DNA of 64,000 bases from Gammaproteobacteria bacterium (lineage in GTDB: Bacteria; Pseudomonadota; Gammaproteobacteria; Thiohalospirales; Thiohalospiraceae). This document shows positions 7,464 through 16,804 of this stretch, one piece after another. The stretch lies in NCBI GenBank assembly GCA_015491735.1, contig WFVH01000037.1:1-64000 (forward strand), given 5' to 3'. The position numbers and the translations under genes are program-made. The notes under the pieces were generated by a model. That model saw only the letters and a program-made list of their open reading frames with translations. It was not told where the DNA came from and did not search any database. Every line of letters begins with the position of its first letter. Within the stretch, counting starts at the first letter, position 1.

Positions 7464-9317
7464 ATGAACAATTTCATGCGCTTTCCGGCAACAGCCCTGT
7501 TGCTGGGTTCAACAATGGTTTTTGCCTCTGGCCCGGATTCCGGCGCGGTCGGAGAGTCCGAGCCTGTTGTTGTCACGGCGACCCGTACAGCGCAGATGGC
7601 CGGTGAAACACTGGCTGCTGTCACCACGGTTACGCGTCAGGATATCGAGCGGCTACAGGCGCGGTCGCTGCGGGATCTGCTGCGCGGCATGCCGGGGGTC
7701 GATGTCGCCAACCGCGGCGGAATGGGCAAGCGTACCTCGCTGTTTCTTCGTGGCACGAACCCGGAGCAGGTGCTGGTTTTCATCGATGGCGTTAGAACGG
7801 GATCGGTGACTTCAGGCACCACCGGGTTCGAGTCTATTCCTGTCGATCAGATAGAGCGGATTGAAATCGTCCGTGGACCGCGCTCCAGCCTGTATGGCAG
7901 CGGGGCGGTTGGCGGTGTCATACAGATATTCACCCGCAGGGGGGGCGGTGCGAACAAGGCCTCGTTCAGTGCCGGTGCCGGCAGTTTCAACACGTTCAAA
8001 ACCTATGCCGGTATTTCGGGAGGGGGTGAATCGGGCTGGTTCAGCGCAAATGTGAACACAATCGACACAAGGGGATTCAATGCCTGTTATGGCAAGCCCA
8101 ACCCTGGCGGCGCCGGCTGCAAGGTCATCGAACCGGACAAGGATGGATACGCCAACCGGGCGATCTCCCTGCGGGGTGGTTACCGCTTCGCGAATCGCGT
8201 CGAAATGGATGCCCATCTACTCCACACTTCGAATGATACGGATAACGATGGTGGCAATACCAATGAAACAGAAGGGATGCAGCAAGTTGTTGGCGTGCGT
8301 TTCCGTTACTCTCCGGCGGAGAATCTGCAGTTGACGCTTGGTGGTGGCCAGAGTCAGGACAACGCCGACTATTTTAAAAATGGCTCTGCCGTTCGGTATA
8401 TCGACACCAAACGTGACACCGTTTCCTTGCAGTATGATTTGACTATTGCCGCTAACCACCTGATAACTCAAGGGATTGACTATTATGGAGAGGGTGTGGA
8501 CAGCAGCATTGGCTTTACCACCGCGTCGCGGGACAACAGCGGCCTGTTTCTGCAGTACCAGGGTAAGTTTGGTGCGAACCGGGTTCATTTCAGTCTTCGG
8601 GAGGATAATAACGAACAGTTCGGCAAATATACGACCGGAGGGCTGGCCTGGGGTTATCCTTTGAGTGATCGGTTACGGCTTACCGCCGCCTGGGGCAGCG
8701 CTTTCAGGGCGCCTGCTTTCAACGAGCTGTATTACCCGGGCTTCAGTAACCCGGATCTCGAGCCGGAAGAGTCGCGCAGTTATGAACTGGGGCTTGCCGG
8801 AGAGGGAGAGTGGGGGCGCTGGACGCTCCATGCTTATGAGACCAGGGCCGAAGCGCTGATTACCCGTTTGGGCAATACGTTGAACAACATCGGAGAGGCG
8901 CGGATCCGTGGCATGGAGGCCGAAGTGGCTATCGGCATCGGTGGATGGATGATAGCCACGAACGTTACGCTGCTGGATCCGGAAAACCGCTCGGAGGGGA
9001 GCCGTTACGGCGATGTTCTACCCTGGCGGGCCGAGCAGTCGTTGCGAATCGATGCTGATCGTTCCCTTGGCCGCTATACGATTGGTGGAACGCTGCTGGC
9101 GGAGGGCCGGCGTTATGATTATGATGATGCGGCCAATACCAACACCCTCAAACTCGATAGCTATGCCGTTCTCGATCTGCGGTTGAGCTACCGCTTCAAC
9201 AAGCTGTGGTTGCTTCAGGCCCGGATCGAGAACCTGTTCGATGAAGCGTATGAAACGGAGGCCTACTATAACCAGCCGGGGCGAGGCCTGTATCTTACCC
9301 TGCATTACCGGCCTTGA
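7464..9317 (+). CDS. btuB: TonB-dependent outer-membrane receptor, BtuB-like
   Basis: A 617-residue outer-membrane beta-barrel receptor, close in length to E. coli BtuB. It has an N-terminal signal peptide (residues 1 to about 22), then the TonB-box region EPVVVTATRT. The plug domain contains LRDLLRGMPGVDV, FLRGTNPEQVLVFIDGVR and IEIVRGPRSSLYGSGAVGGV, all typical of the BtuB subgroup. The barrel ends in a C-terminal segment NLFDEAYETEAYYNQPGRG with a final aromatic strand. It imports a scarce ligand using TonB energy, most likely a cobalamin or other corrinoid. No B12 gene or riboswitch lies nearby, so the ligand is not certain. ATG at 7464 is chosen because it places the signal peptide correctly. 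Confidence 0.8.
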   Translation: MNNFMRFPATALLLGSTMVFASGPDSGAVGESEPVVVTATRTAQMAGETLAAVTTVTRQDIERLQARSLRDLLRGMPGVDVANRGGMGKRTSLFLRGTNPEQVLVFIDGVRTGSVTSGTTGFESIPVDQIERIEIVRGPRSSLYGSGAVGGVIQIFTRRGGGANKASFSAGAGSFNTFKTYAGISGGGESGWFSANVNTIDTRGFNACYGKPNPGGAGCKVIEPDKDGYANRAISLRGGYRFANRVEMDAHLLHTSNDTDNDGGNTNETEGMQQVVGVRFRYSPAENLQLTLGGGQSQDNADYFKNGSAVRYIDTKRDTVSLQYDLTIAANHLITQGIDYYGEGVDSSIGFTTASRDNSGLFLQYQGKFGANRVHFSLREDNNEQFGKYTTGGLAWGYPLSDRLRLTAAWGSAFRAPAFNELYYPGFSNPDLEPEESRSYELGLAGEGEWGRWTLHAYETRAEALITRLGNTLNNIGEARIRGMEAEVAIGIGGWMIATNVTLLDPENRSEGSRYGDVLPWRAEQSLRIDADRSLGRYTIGGTLLAEGRRYDYDDAANTNTLKLDSYAVLDLRLSYRFNKLWLLQARIENLFDEAYETEAYYNQPGRGLYLTLHYRP

Positions 9318-9539
9318 GTCCGGCACGGAACATGGCGGCAGAACCACTTCGCGACATGACGGTTGCCAGGGGTAACCTAACCTCACTGGCACCCTGCTGA
9401 AGGGATGAACGGGGTGATCCCGTGATTTGAACGGGGCCGGGCAGGGCGCTGCCTGTGAAGCTTGCCCGATGCCCCAGGGGCGAACAGTCGAGACGAGTGT
9501 CTCAACCGCCGTCTTGACCAGGATTGCAAGCAACGGTAC
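9318..9539. other. Intergenic region upstream of tRNA-Gly
   Basis: No gene was recognised in this 222-bp stretch between the receptor gene and the tRNA promoter. It contains short GC-rich inverted repeats around 9403-9475 (ATGAACGGGG with TTGAACGGGG as a direct repeat), which may contribute to termination of the receptor transcript. Confidence 0.3.
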
Positions 9540-9567
9540 TTGACATGGCGGATCGCGCCGCTAGAAT
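9540..9567 (+). promoter_or_regulatory. Sigma-70 promoter of tRNA-Gly
   Basis: A consensus -35 TTGACA at 9540-9545 and a -10 TAGAAT at 9562-9567, spaced by 16 bp, end 17 bp before the mature 5' end of tRNA-Gly. The nearby tRNA-Cys shows no promoter of its own and may be co-transcribed. Confidence 0.75.
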
Positions 9568-9584
9568 ATGCAATTCGCCAGTAA

Positions 9585-9660
<76 letters not shown>

Positions 9661-9868
9661 GATTTCACCTGCCCACCTTCGGTTTGGTAGAGCCAGGAGT
9701 CTGTTGTTCCTTGTGTCGGCATTGCTGTTTGAGGCCAGAACAGCGCTTCTCGATGGAGGTGCTGGCAGGTTGGTTCGGCTCCGGGGAGCGTCTTGATTGT
9801 GAGAACCTCTCCCTGCATGCGGCAAGGTTCCTTTGTGTGCGCATGAAGGCATCGATTTATCCACCCAA

Positions 9869-9942
9869 GGCTGGGTGGCAGAGTGGTTATGCAGCGGCCT
9901 GCAAAGCCGTCTACCTCGGTTCGACTCCGGGCCCAGCCTCCA
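9869..9942 (+). tRNA. tRNA-Cys (anticodon GCA)
   Basis: A complete 74-nt cloverleaf. The acceptor stem GGCTGGG pairs with CCCAGCC, the anticodon loop CTGCAAA gives anticodon GCA, and the 3' CCA is encoded. It lies 208 bp downstream of tRNA-Gly on the same strand. Confidence 0.97.
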
Positions 9943-10145
9943 TTGTTGTCCACTGATACCCGGATACGGGTATGACGATGGACAGCCATTGCGGCGAGCC
10001 GCACCTGGATCCGCCTCATCCCGGCGGCGGGAGCGCTGCACGGGACTCATGCCATGCAGGCATCTTCTCCAACCGGTTTCTGCTGCCGGAACTCACTGAA
10101 AATGCTACTATTGGCGCCATCGCGTGTTTTATTCAGGAGTTCTCA

Positions 10146-11402
10146 ATGAGCCATACCAATATTACGATTCCCGCCGATGGTGGCAAGATAGGTGTCAACG
10201 CCGATTTTTCACTGGAGGTGCCGGCGCACCCCATCATCCCGTTTATCGAGGGAGATGGCATCGGAGTGGACATCACTCCGGTGATGCGCAAGGTGGTCGA
10301 TGCCGCAGTGGACAAGGCGTACGGGGGAGAACGCGGTATCGCCTGGATGGAGGTCTATGCCGGGGAGAAGGCGCTCCAGGTGTACGGCGATGACAACTGG
10401 TTGCCGGACGAGACGCTCGATGCGGTGCGCGACTATGTCGTCTCCATCAAGGGGCCGCTGACCACACCGGTTGGAGGGGGAATCCGCTCTTTGAACGTTG
10501 CGCTGCGCCAGCAACTGGATCTTTATGTCTGTCTGCGGCCGATACGCTATTACAAGGGAACCCCCAGCCCCCTGAAAGAGCCGGAAAAAACCGATATGGT
10601 TATTTTCCGTGAAAACTCCGAGGATATCTATGCTGGCATCGAGTGGGAAGCCGGAACAGCCGAAGCGGAAAAGGTGATTGATTTTCTGCAGTGTGATATG
10701 GGGGTAACAAAGATTCGCTTCCCGGACAGCGCTGGAATCGGTGTCAAACCCGTGTCCAGGGAAGGAACCCGGCGGCTGGTGCGCAAGGCGATCCAGTATG
10801 CCATCGACAACCAGCGGGACTCTGTCACGCTGGTTCACAAGGGAAACATCATGAAGTATACCGAAGGCGCCTTCAAAAACTGGGGATACGAACTCGCCAA
10901 ACAGGAGTTTGGCGCGGAAACTCTTGACGGAGGGCCGTGGTGTCAGATGAAAAACCCGCTGACTGGCACTAATATTATAATCAAGGACGTCATTGCAGAT
11001 GCCTTTTTGCAGCAGATCCTGCTACGGCCAACGGAGTATGATGTGATTGCCACTCTCAATCTGAATGGTGATTATATCTCTGATGCCCTGGCAGCCCAGG
11101 TTGGCGGGATTGGTATTGCTCCGGGAGCCAATCTCTCCGACAGCACAGCGATGTTTGAGGCCACCCACGGAACGGCGCCGAAATATGCGGGGCAGGACAA
11201 GGTCAATCCCGGCTCGCTCATCCTGTCCGCGGAGATGATGTTGCGCCATATTGGTTGGTTCGAAGCAGCGGATCTGATCGTGAAGGGGGTAGCGGGTTCC
11301 ATCGAGGCCAAAACGGTAACCTATGATTTTGCACGTTTGATGGACGCCCCCCGGAAAGTTGGCTGCTCGGCATTTGGTGAGGCGGTGGTTGCTCATATGT
11401 GA
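10146..11402 (+). CDS. icd: NADP-dependent isocitrate dehydrogenase
   Basis: A 418-residue enzyme of the TCA cycle that oxidatively decarboxylates isocitrate to 2-oxoglutarate, producing NADPH in the cytoplasm. It is nearly collinear with E. coli Icd (416 residues). The substrate loop [13 protein letters not shown] holds the serine (residue 115) that is phosphorylated by AceK in homologues. The active-site segment [15 protein letters not shown] follows, and the Lys-Tyr pair of [17 protein letters not shown] marks NADP rather than NAD specificity. Of several in-frame starts, ATG at 10146 is chosen because it has CAGGAG upstream and matches the family N-terminus. The order icd-clpS-clpA-infA is conserved in gammaproteobacteria. 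Confidence 0.97.
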   Translation: MSHTNITIPADGGKIGVNADFSLEVPAHPIIPFIEGDGIGVDITPVMRKVVDAAVDKAYGGERGIAWMEVYAGEKALQVYGDDNWLPDETLDAVRDYVVSIKGPLTTPVGGGIRSLNVALRQQLDLYVCLRPIRYYKGTPSPLKEPEKTDMVIFRENSEDIYAGIEWEAGTAEAEKVIDFLQCDMGVTKIRFPDSAGIGVKPVSREGTRRLVRKAIQYAIDNQRDSVTLVHKGNIMKYTEGAFKNWGYELAKQEFGAETLDGGPWCQMKNPLTGTNIIIKDVIADAFLQQILLRPTEYDVIATLNLNGDYISDALAAQVGGIGIAPGANLSDSTAMFEATHGTAPKYAGQDKVNPGSLILSAEMMLRHIGWFEAADLIVKGVAGSIEAKTVTYDFARLMDAPRKVGCSAFGEAVVAHM

Positions 11403-11504
11403 TCGTTGGGGGTAAGGACTTGGCTAGTACTCTTTCAAGTTCCACAACTTTGCTGAGCAGTTACGATGAGAAAGAGGCGCGTGGCCAGGAGGGTATTAGT
11501 TGTT

Positions 11505-11828
11505 ATGGGTGAGCTTACCGACAAACAGGGTCAGGAAGGGAGCGTTTCCGTCCAGGCCGCCCGGCCCAAACTGAAACGTCCGCCGATGTACAAGGTCATA
11601 ATATTGAACGATGACTATACACCGATGGATTTTGTCGTGATGATACTGGAGAAATTTTTTGCCATGAACCGCGAAAAGGCGACCCGGATAATGCTGCAAG
11701 TGCATACCCGCGGGGCAGGGGTGTGCGGTATTTTCAGCCGGGATATCGCCGAGACCAAGGTGGCGCAGGTCGAAAACTACTCACGGCAGCACAACCATCC
11801 CCTGAAATGCACCATGGAGGTGGCTTGA
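11505..11828 (+). CDS. clpS: ATP-dependent Clp protease adaptor ClpS
   Basis: A 107-residue adaptor that delivers N-degron substrates to the ClpAP protease. After a short variable tail the conserved core begins with [17 protein letters not shown], whose Asn-Asp-Asp contributes to binding of the substrate N-terminus. It continues with [24 protein letters not shown] and [10 protein letters not shown] at the C-terminus, all as in the E. coli protein. Upstream in-frame codons extend the frame by 13 residues, but ATG at 11505 gives the normal length and has AGGAGGG about 12 bases upstream. The stop is only 3 bases before clpA, so the two are in one operon. Confidence 0.95.
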   Translation: MGELTDKQGQEGSVSVQAARPKLKRPPMYKVIILNDDYTPMDFVVMILEKFFAMNREKATRIMLQVHTRGAGVCGIFSRDIAETKVAQVENYSRQHNHPLKCTMEVA

Positions 11829-11831
11829 GTC

Positions 11832-14123
11832 ATGTTGAGTAAAGAGCTGGAGTTCACGCTGAATCTCGCCTTTAAGGAGGCGCAGGAGAAGAAGCATGAA
11901 TTCATTACCATCGAGCACCTGCTGCTGGCCCTGCTGGACAACCCGGCGGCGGCAGACGTGCTGCGCGCCTGCGGCGCAAACCTGGATGAGCTGCGCAGTG
12001 AGCTGACCCGGTTTATCGACAGTAATACCCCTGAGCTGGCGGCGGAAGATATCCGGGATGTTCAGCCGACGCTGGGATTTCAGCGGGTCATGCAACGGAC
12101 CCTGTTTCACGTCCAGGCCGCGGGCAAGGAAGAGGCAACCGGAGCCAACGTCCTGGTTGCCATCTTCAACGAACAGGAGTCCCAGGCTGTCTATTTTCTC
12201 GGCAAACAGAACATTACCCGCTTCGATGTGGTGAATTACATCGCCCATGGAATATCCAAGTTTCATGAAGAGGGGGGGGGAGAAGAGTCACATACGGGAT
12301 CGGAGGAGGAAGATATTTCGGAGCAGAGTGGTGGCGCGTCACCGCTGGACAGTTTCGCCACCAATCTCAACGAAATGGCGATGCAGGGCAAAATCGACCC
12401 CCTGATAGGCCGCAAGAAAGAGATCGAGCGCACTATCCAGATCTTGTGCCGCCGCCGCAAGAACAATCCCCTGTTCGTTGGTGAAGCCGGCGTAGGGAAG
12501 ACTGCACTGGCTGAAGGACTGGCAAAAAAAATTGTCGATGGCGAGGTGCCCGAAGTGCTGGCGCCGGCCGTTATCTACTCCCTGGATCTGGGCGCGCTGC
12601 TGGCGGGGACCAAATACCGGGGGGATTTCGAAAAACGGATCAAGGCGGTGTTGGGGCAGCTAAAAAAAGAGTCCGGCGCCGTACTGTTTATCGATGAAAT
12701 TCATACCATTATCGGTGCCGGTTCCGCTTCCGGCGGAGTGATGGACGCCTCCAATCTCATCAAACCCATGCTGGCCTCCGGCGAGCTGAGATGTATCGGT
12801 TCCACCACCTACCAGGAGTACCGCTCCATTTTCGAGAAAGATCGTGCCCTGGCGCGGCGTTTTCAGAAGATTGATGTTATTGAGCCCAGCGTATCCGAAG
12901 CGGTACAAATTCTGGAGGGGTTGAGATCCCGTTACGAGTCACATCACGCGGTGAAATACAGCGGCGCGGCGCTGCGCAGCGCCGCCGAGTTGGCGCATCG
13001 CCACCTTGCCGATCGTCACCTGCCCGATACCGCAATTGACATTCTCGATGAGGCAGGCGCCAGCCAGCAGTTGCTGCCGCCCTCGCGGCGCAAGAAGAAT
13101 ATCGGGGTAAAGGATATCGAGGCGATTGTCGCCAGCATGGCCCGCATTCCACCCAAACAGGTGTCCAGTTCGGACTTGGAGCAGTTGGGAAAGCTGGAGC
13201 ACCATCTCAAACAGGTTATTTTTGGTCAGAACGAGGCCATTGCCACATTGGCGGCCGCTATCAAGATGGCGCGTTCCGGGCTGGGGGAGGAGCATAAGCC
13301 CATCGGCTCATTCCTGTTTGCAGGGCCAACCGGCGTGGGCAAAACAGAACTGACCCGTCAACTTGCAACCGTACTGGGCATCGAGCTGGTTCGTTTTGAT
13401 ATGTCTGAATATATGGAGCGCCATACGGTTTCCCGTCTTATCGGCGCGCCTCCGGGTTACGTGGGCTATGATCAGGGAGGCTTGCTTACCGAAGCGATCA
13501 ACAAGCACCCTTATGCTGTATTGCTGCTGGACGAGATCGAGAAGGCGCACCCTGACGTATTCAATCTGCTGCTGCAGGTGATGGATCATGGCACACTGAC
13601 CGATAACAACGGCCGCAAGACCGACTTCCGCAATGTCATTATCGTGATGACCACCAATGCCGGAGCCGAACAGATGAGCCGGCCATCCATCGGTTTCGCC
13701 TCCCAGGATCACAGCTCGGATGGGCAGGAGGCAATTCGGCGCAGCTTTACCCCGGAGTTCCGTAACCGGTTGGATGCGGTTATTCAGTTCAACGCCCTGG
13801 ACGAGAAGACCATCGGCTTCGTGGTAGATAAACTGGTCGCGCAGATTGAAGCGCAGTTGATGGACAAGCATGTCTCCCTGAATGTCGATGATAAAGCGCG
13901 CACCTGGCTCGCTCGCCACGGTTACGACAAGAGCATGGGCGCACGCCCGATGTCACGCCTGCTTCAGGAGCACCTGAAAAGAAAACTGGCCGACGAGTTG
14001 CTGTTTGGAAAGCTGGTGCAGGGAGGAACGGTCGATATCAGTGCAGAAAAGGATGAACTGGTGTTTGCGATCAAACCAAGAGAGCAGGTCAAAAATCAGA
14101 AAGTCAAGATGAAAACAAAATAA
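11832..14123 (+). CDS. clpA: ATP-dependent Clp protease ATP-binding subunit ClpA
   Basis: A 763-residue Hsp100 unfoldase that threads substrates into ClpP. The N-terminal double Clp-N domain (residues 1 to about 145), which binds ClpS, is followed by two AAA+ modules. Walker A motifs are GEAGVGKT near residue 217 and GPTGVGKT near 498. Walker B motifs are VLFIDEIHT and VLLLDEIEKAH. The ClpP-docking loop carries the IGF tripeptide in PSIGFASQD near residue 618, and there is a typical ClpB-D2-small C-terminal region. The sequence is full length with no disruption. It is translated directly after clpS, matching the adaptor-unfoldase pairing in E. coli. Confidence 0.97.
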   Translation: MLSKELEFTLNLAFKEAQEKKHEFITIEHLLLALLDNPAAADVLRACGANLDELRSELTRFIDSNTPELAAEDIRDVQPTLGFQRVMQRTLFHVQAAGKEEATGANVLVAIFNEQESQAVYFLGKQNITRFDVVNYIAHGISKFHEEGGGEESHTGSEEEDISEQSGGASPLDSFATNLNEMAMQGKIDPLIGRKKEIERTIQILCRRRKNNPLFVGEAGVGKTALAEGLAKKIVDGEVPEVLAPAVIYSLDLGALLAGTKYRGDFEKRIKAVLGQLKKESGAVLFIDEIHTIIGAGSASGGVMDASNLIKPMLASGELRCIGSTTYQEYRSIFEKDRALARRFQKIDVIEPSVSEAVQILEGLRSRYESHHAVKYSGAALRSAAELAHRHLADRHLPDTAIDILDEAGASQQLLPPSRRKKNIGVKDIEAIVASMARIPPKQVSSSDLEQLGKLEHHLKQVIFGQNEAIATLAAAIKMARSGLGEEHKPIGSFLFAGPTGVGKTELTRQLATVLGIELVRFDMSEYMERHTVSRLIGAPPGYVGYDQGGLLTEAINKHPYAVLLLDEIEKAHPDVFNLLLQVMDHGTLTDNNGRKTDFRNVIIVMTTNAGAEQMSRPSIGFASQDHSSDGQEAIRRSFTPEFRNRLDAVIQFNALDEKTIGFVVDKLVAQIEAQLMDKHVSLNVDDKARTWLARHGYDKSMGARPMSRLLQEHLKRKLADELLFGKLVQGGTVDISAEKDELVFAIKPREQVKNQKVKMKTK

Positions 14124-14157
14124 AAAACCATGAACCTGGCCAGCGTTGCGCCGGTTA

Positions 14158-14376
14158 TCAGCGCTTGCGGTAGGTAATGCGCCCCTTGGTCAGATCATAG
14201 GGGGTAAGGGCGACTGTCACCTCATCGCCTGTCAGGATGCGGATATAGTGCTTGCGCATCTTGCCGGAGATGTGTGCGGTGACGATGTGGCCGTTCTCCA
14301 GCTCCACACGAAACATGGTGTTGGGCAGGGTTTCAATGACCTTGCCTTCCATCTCTATACTGTCTTCTTTGGCCAT
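14158..14376 (-). CDS. infA: Translation initiation factor IF-1
   Basis: A 72-residue OB-fold protein that binds the ribosomal A site during initiation. The sequence starts [19 protein letters not shown] and contains [21 protein letters not shown] and [14 protein letters not shown], essentially the canonical gammaproteobacterial IF-1. It is on the minus strand, convergent with clpA, which is the common arrangement. Immediately upstream of its start (14377-14467) lies its promoter region, followed by a full copy of the MITE-like repeat. Confidence 0.98.
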   Translation of the reverse strand: MAKEDSIEMEGKVIETLPNTMFRVELENGHIVTAHISGKMRKHYIRILTGDEVTVALTPYDLTKGRITYRKR

Positions 14377-14467
14377 ACTTAACAGAATTCCTCTTTTGAA
14401 AAAGTTAATGTCCCATTTTGCCTGAACGGCAAGACCCTGTCCACATTACGCCAATGCAAATCCGCTT

Positions 14468-14615
14468 GTAACCATTCAGTTTGCCCCTGAAATCTGCGAT
14501 TCCTGCGCTGAAAAACAGCCGTTTGCGTAAACTCCCATTTTTCGCCTTGAACTGACGAATTTCAGGGGCAATCTGAACAGTTACCGGCTTGTTTCATACC
14601 ATGCTGAATGGTTAC
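14468..14615 (+). mobile_element. MITE-like repeat, 148 bp, subfamily A
   Basis: A full-length copy of the dispersed repeat. Perfect 12-bp inverted ends GTAACCATTCAG (14468-14479) and CTGAATGGTTAC (14604-14615) enclose a palindromic interior (CCCCTGAAATCTGCG against GACGAATTTCAGGGG) and an internal copy of the end, CTGAACAGTTAC at 14573-14584, which is 31 bp inside the right terminus. It encodes no protein. No convincing 8-bp target duplication is visible here. The right terminus supplies the TAA stop codon of the adjacent minus-strand aminotransferase. Confidence 0.85.
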
Positions 14616-15772
14616 CCGTTATACCGCCTTGCCTCGGCGAGTACGGCGAGCGCTTTTTGCAGGGTGGCCTTGCCGGTATGGAAATGGGGAGAGAAGCGGA
14701 TACCACCGCCACGCCGGGCGCAGACCACGCCGCGCCCGGTTAGCTGCTGGAACAGCTGTTTGTTGCAACGGGAGCGGTGACGAAAGGTGACGATTCCTGC
14801 ATAACGTCCCTTTTCGCGGGGAGAGAGCAGCTCATATTGCCCAAGCCGGGCAATCTCCTCCTGAAGGAGATTGCTGTTATCCAGCAACTGGCTCTCTACC
14901 TGCTCCATGCCATACTCCAGCAGCAGCGACAGGCTGGCATTCAGGGCGTGGATCCCCAGCATGTTCGGGCTGCCACACTCGAAACGGCGGGCTGTGGAAG
15001 CGATTTGCCAGTCGTGGCGATCGTAGTCCAGGTACTCTTCGACCATGTGCCAGCCATACTGGTATAGCCGCAGTTGATCGCGCAGGTCGGCCCGGCAGTA
15101 GAAAAGAGCCACCCCCTCCGGTCCCAGCATCCACTTGTGTCCGTCGGCGACCAGAAAATCGATGCTGTCCGCCTGCACATCCGTTGCGATTGCCCCCACG
15201 CTCTGAATGGCATCTACACAGAACAAAACATCATGCGCGCGGCAATACTCCCCCAGCCGCTTCAAATCCAGGCGCAGGCCGCTGGCGTACTGCACGGAGC
15301 TGATCGCGAGCAGGCGGGTATTGCCGTCTATCTGCGCAATCAACGCCTCTTCCGGTGACGCGCCTTCCGCAAGCCGGGCAGGGCGCAACTTCACCCCCTT
15401 GCCACGCAACGACTCCCACACGATCCGGTTGGAGGGAAACTCTTCGTCGCTGCTGACGATGTTGTCACCCGGGTTCCACTCCAGTCCGTACGCGATGACA
15501 GACAGCCCTTCCGAGGTGTTTTTTAGCAGTGCGATATCGTCAGCGGCAGGGGCATTGATCAGCGTGGCCAACTGCTCACGCAGCCGCTTTTCCGTATTTA
15601 TCCATCGGGGATAGTGGCGTGCACCCTCGGCGGCATTTTCCCGCGCAAACGACTCCACCGCCAGCCGGGTGCGCCGGGGCCAGGGGGTGACCGCCGCATG
15701 GTTGAGATAGGCGACCCCGGGCCGCAAGGTAAACTCCCTTTCAACAAGTAATTGCCGCTGTTGCCTGTTCAT
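14612..15772 (-). CDS. Class V aminotransferase-fold PLP enzyme
   Basis: A 386-residue PLP-dependent enzyme of aminotransferase class V, related to cysteine desulfurases and isopenicillin N epimerase-like proteins. The PLP lysine is in DFLVADGHKWMLGPEG, preceded by LFCVDAIQSVGA with the ring-stacking Asp and Gln. The N-terminus has YLNHAAVTPWP and the C-terminal domain ends with RGGGIRFSPHFH. No conserved catalytic Cys loop of IscS/SufS type was seen, so desulfurase activity is not implied. ATG at 15772 is preferred because it overlaps the upstream CDF stop as ATGA. ATG at 15784 is possible. The stop codon TAA lies inside the terminal repeat of the MITE at 14468-14615, so the last codons were set by that insertion. 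Confidence 0.8.
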   Translation of the reverse strand: MNRQQRQLLVEREFTLRPGVAYLNHAAVTPWPRRTRLAVESFARENAAEGARHYPRWINTEKRLREQLATLINAPAADDIALLKNTSEGLSVIAYGLEWNPGDNIVSSDEEFPSNRIVWESLRGKGVKLRPARLAEGASPEEALIAQIDGNTRLLAISSVQYASGLRLDLKRLGEYCRAHDVLFCVDAIQSVGAIATDVQADSIDFLVADGHKWMLGPEGVALFYCRADLRDQLRLYQYGWHMVEEYLDYDRHDWQIASTARRFECGSPNMLGIHALNASLSLLLEYGMEQVESQLLDNSNLLQEEIARLGQYELLSPREKGRYAGIVTFRHRSRCNKQLFQQLTGRGVVCARRGGGIRFSPHFHTGKATLQKALAVLAEARRYNG

Positions 15773-16683
15773 GGTCGGGTACATGGCTGTTTGTCCGTCT
15801 GACAAACCCCGTTACAGTGCTCCATCTCGAATTCCAGCGTCGAATGCGTAATGGAGAACCGTTTTTCCAGCTCCGCTTTCAGGGTTTTTTTAATCTGTTC
15901 CGTCCGGGCGAAATCATCAATGATAACATGGGCTTCGAGGGCATTCTCATGCTCGTCAAGCTGCCAGATATGAACATGATGGACATTTGTAACCCCCTCC
16001 AGTTGCTCCAGGGAATCGATCACCTCCTCAATGGAGATATCTTCCGGAGCGCCCTGCATCAGAATGTGAATGGTTTGCGGCAGGAGGGTGGCGGCCTGAT
16101 ACAGCACATAGCCGGCAATCAGCAGCGTCAGGACAGTATCACTCCAGTACCAGCCATGGACCAGAATCAGGGTGCCGGCGATGATCACGCCTACCGACGC
16201 CAGGGCGTCGGAGACATTGTGCAGGAAGGCGGCGCGGATGTTCAAGCTGTGCCGGGACATACTGTAGGTGAGCAGCGCCGTGGCCACATCGACCACCAGG
16301 GCAACCGCAGCCACTATGACTACCGTCCACCCTTCGATGGGTTGTGGCTCATAGAAGCGCCACAATGCTTCATAGATTAGATAGAGTCCCACAATCACCA
16401 GCGTGACCAGATTGATCAGCGCAGCGATCACTTCGGCCCGCTTGTAACCGAAAGTTTTGAAGTGATCCGGCGGCTGCCTGCCGATACGGCGCGCCACCCA
16501 GGCGATCAGCAGGGAGGCGGCATCGCTGAAGTTGTGCAGGGCGTCGGCGATCAGCGCCAGACTGCCGGAGACGATACCACCGATAATCTGCGCCAGGGTC
16601 AGCAGCATGTTGATGGCGATGGCCCAACCCAGACGGCGGTCACCCATTGCGCTTGTATCGTGGTGAGTGTGGCCGTGCCCCAT
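15769..16683 (-). CDS. Cation diffusion facilitator metal exporter
   Basis: A 304-residue inner-membrane transporter of the CDF family (CzcD/ZitB-like), exporting Zn2+ and related divalent ions in exchange for protons. It has a His-rich N-terminus (MGHGHTHHD) and six predicted transmembrane helices. The tetrahedral Zn site is formed by HNFSD in TM2 and HNVSD in TM5, and the cytoplasmic dimerisation domain contains VHHVHIWQLDEHENALEAHV. The C-terminal tail has several Cys and His residues. ATG at 16683 is used because GAGGAAG lies 5 bases upstream; GTG at 16689 is the alternative. That Shine-Dalgarno lies in one copy of the apparent target duplication of the repeat at 16696-16787. It follows czcCBA on the same strand. 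Confidence 0.92.
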   Translation of the reverse strand: MGHGHTHHDTSAMGDRRLGWAIAINMLLTLAQIIGGIVSGSLALIADALHNFSDAASLLIAWVARRIGRQPPDHFKTFGYKRAEVIAALINLVTLVIVGLYLIYEALWRFYEPQPIEGWTVVIVAAVALVVDVATALLTYSMSRHSLNIRAAFLHNVSDALASVGVIIAGTLILVHGWYWSDTVLTLLIAGYVLYQAATLLPQTIHILMQGAPEDISIEEVIDSLEQLEGVTNVHHVHIWQLDEHENALEAHVIIDDFARTEQIKKTLKAELEKRFSITHSTLEFEMEHCNGVCQTDKQPCTRP

Positions 16684-16695
16684 AATCACTTCCTC

Positions 16696-16787
16696 GTAAC
16701 GACTTGGCGAGTTGTGGAATCTGGATGTAACAGTTCAGACTGCCCCTGAGATCCGCCGCGGATTTCAGGGGCTGGCCGAGTGGTTAC
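16696..16787 (-). repeat. MITE-like repeat, 92-bp internally deleted copy
   Basis: The outer end GTAACGACTTGGCGAGTTG begins at 16696. The inner end GTAACAGTTCAG starts exactly 31 bp later at 16727, and the opposite terminus GAGTGGTTAC ends at 16787. Most of the central loop is missing, leaving CCCCTGAGATCCGC paired with GCGGATTTCAGGGG. Flanking octamers ACTTCCTC (16688-16695) and GCTCCCTC (16788-16795) match at 6 of 8 positions and differ only by transitions, consistent with an aged target duplication. It sits between czcA and the CDF gene. Confidence 0.75.
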
Positions 16788-16804
16788 GCTCCCTCCTTTA
16801 CGGA

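Noticed and set aside
14460-14623. Target duplication around the copy at 14468-14615
   Set aside because: The adjacent octamers ATCCGCTT and CCGTTATA do not match; only a shifted CCG is shared, so no duplication is claimed for this copy.
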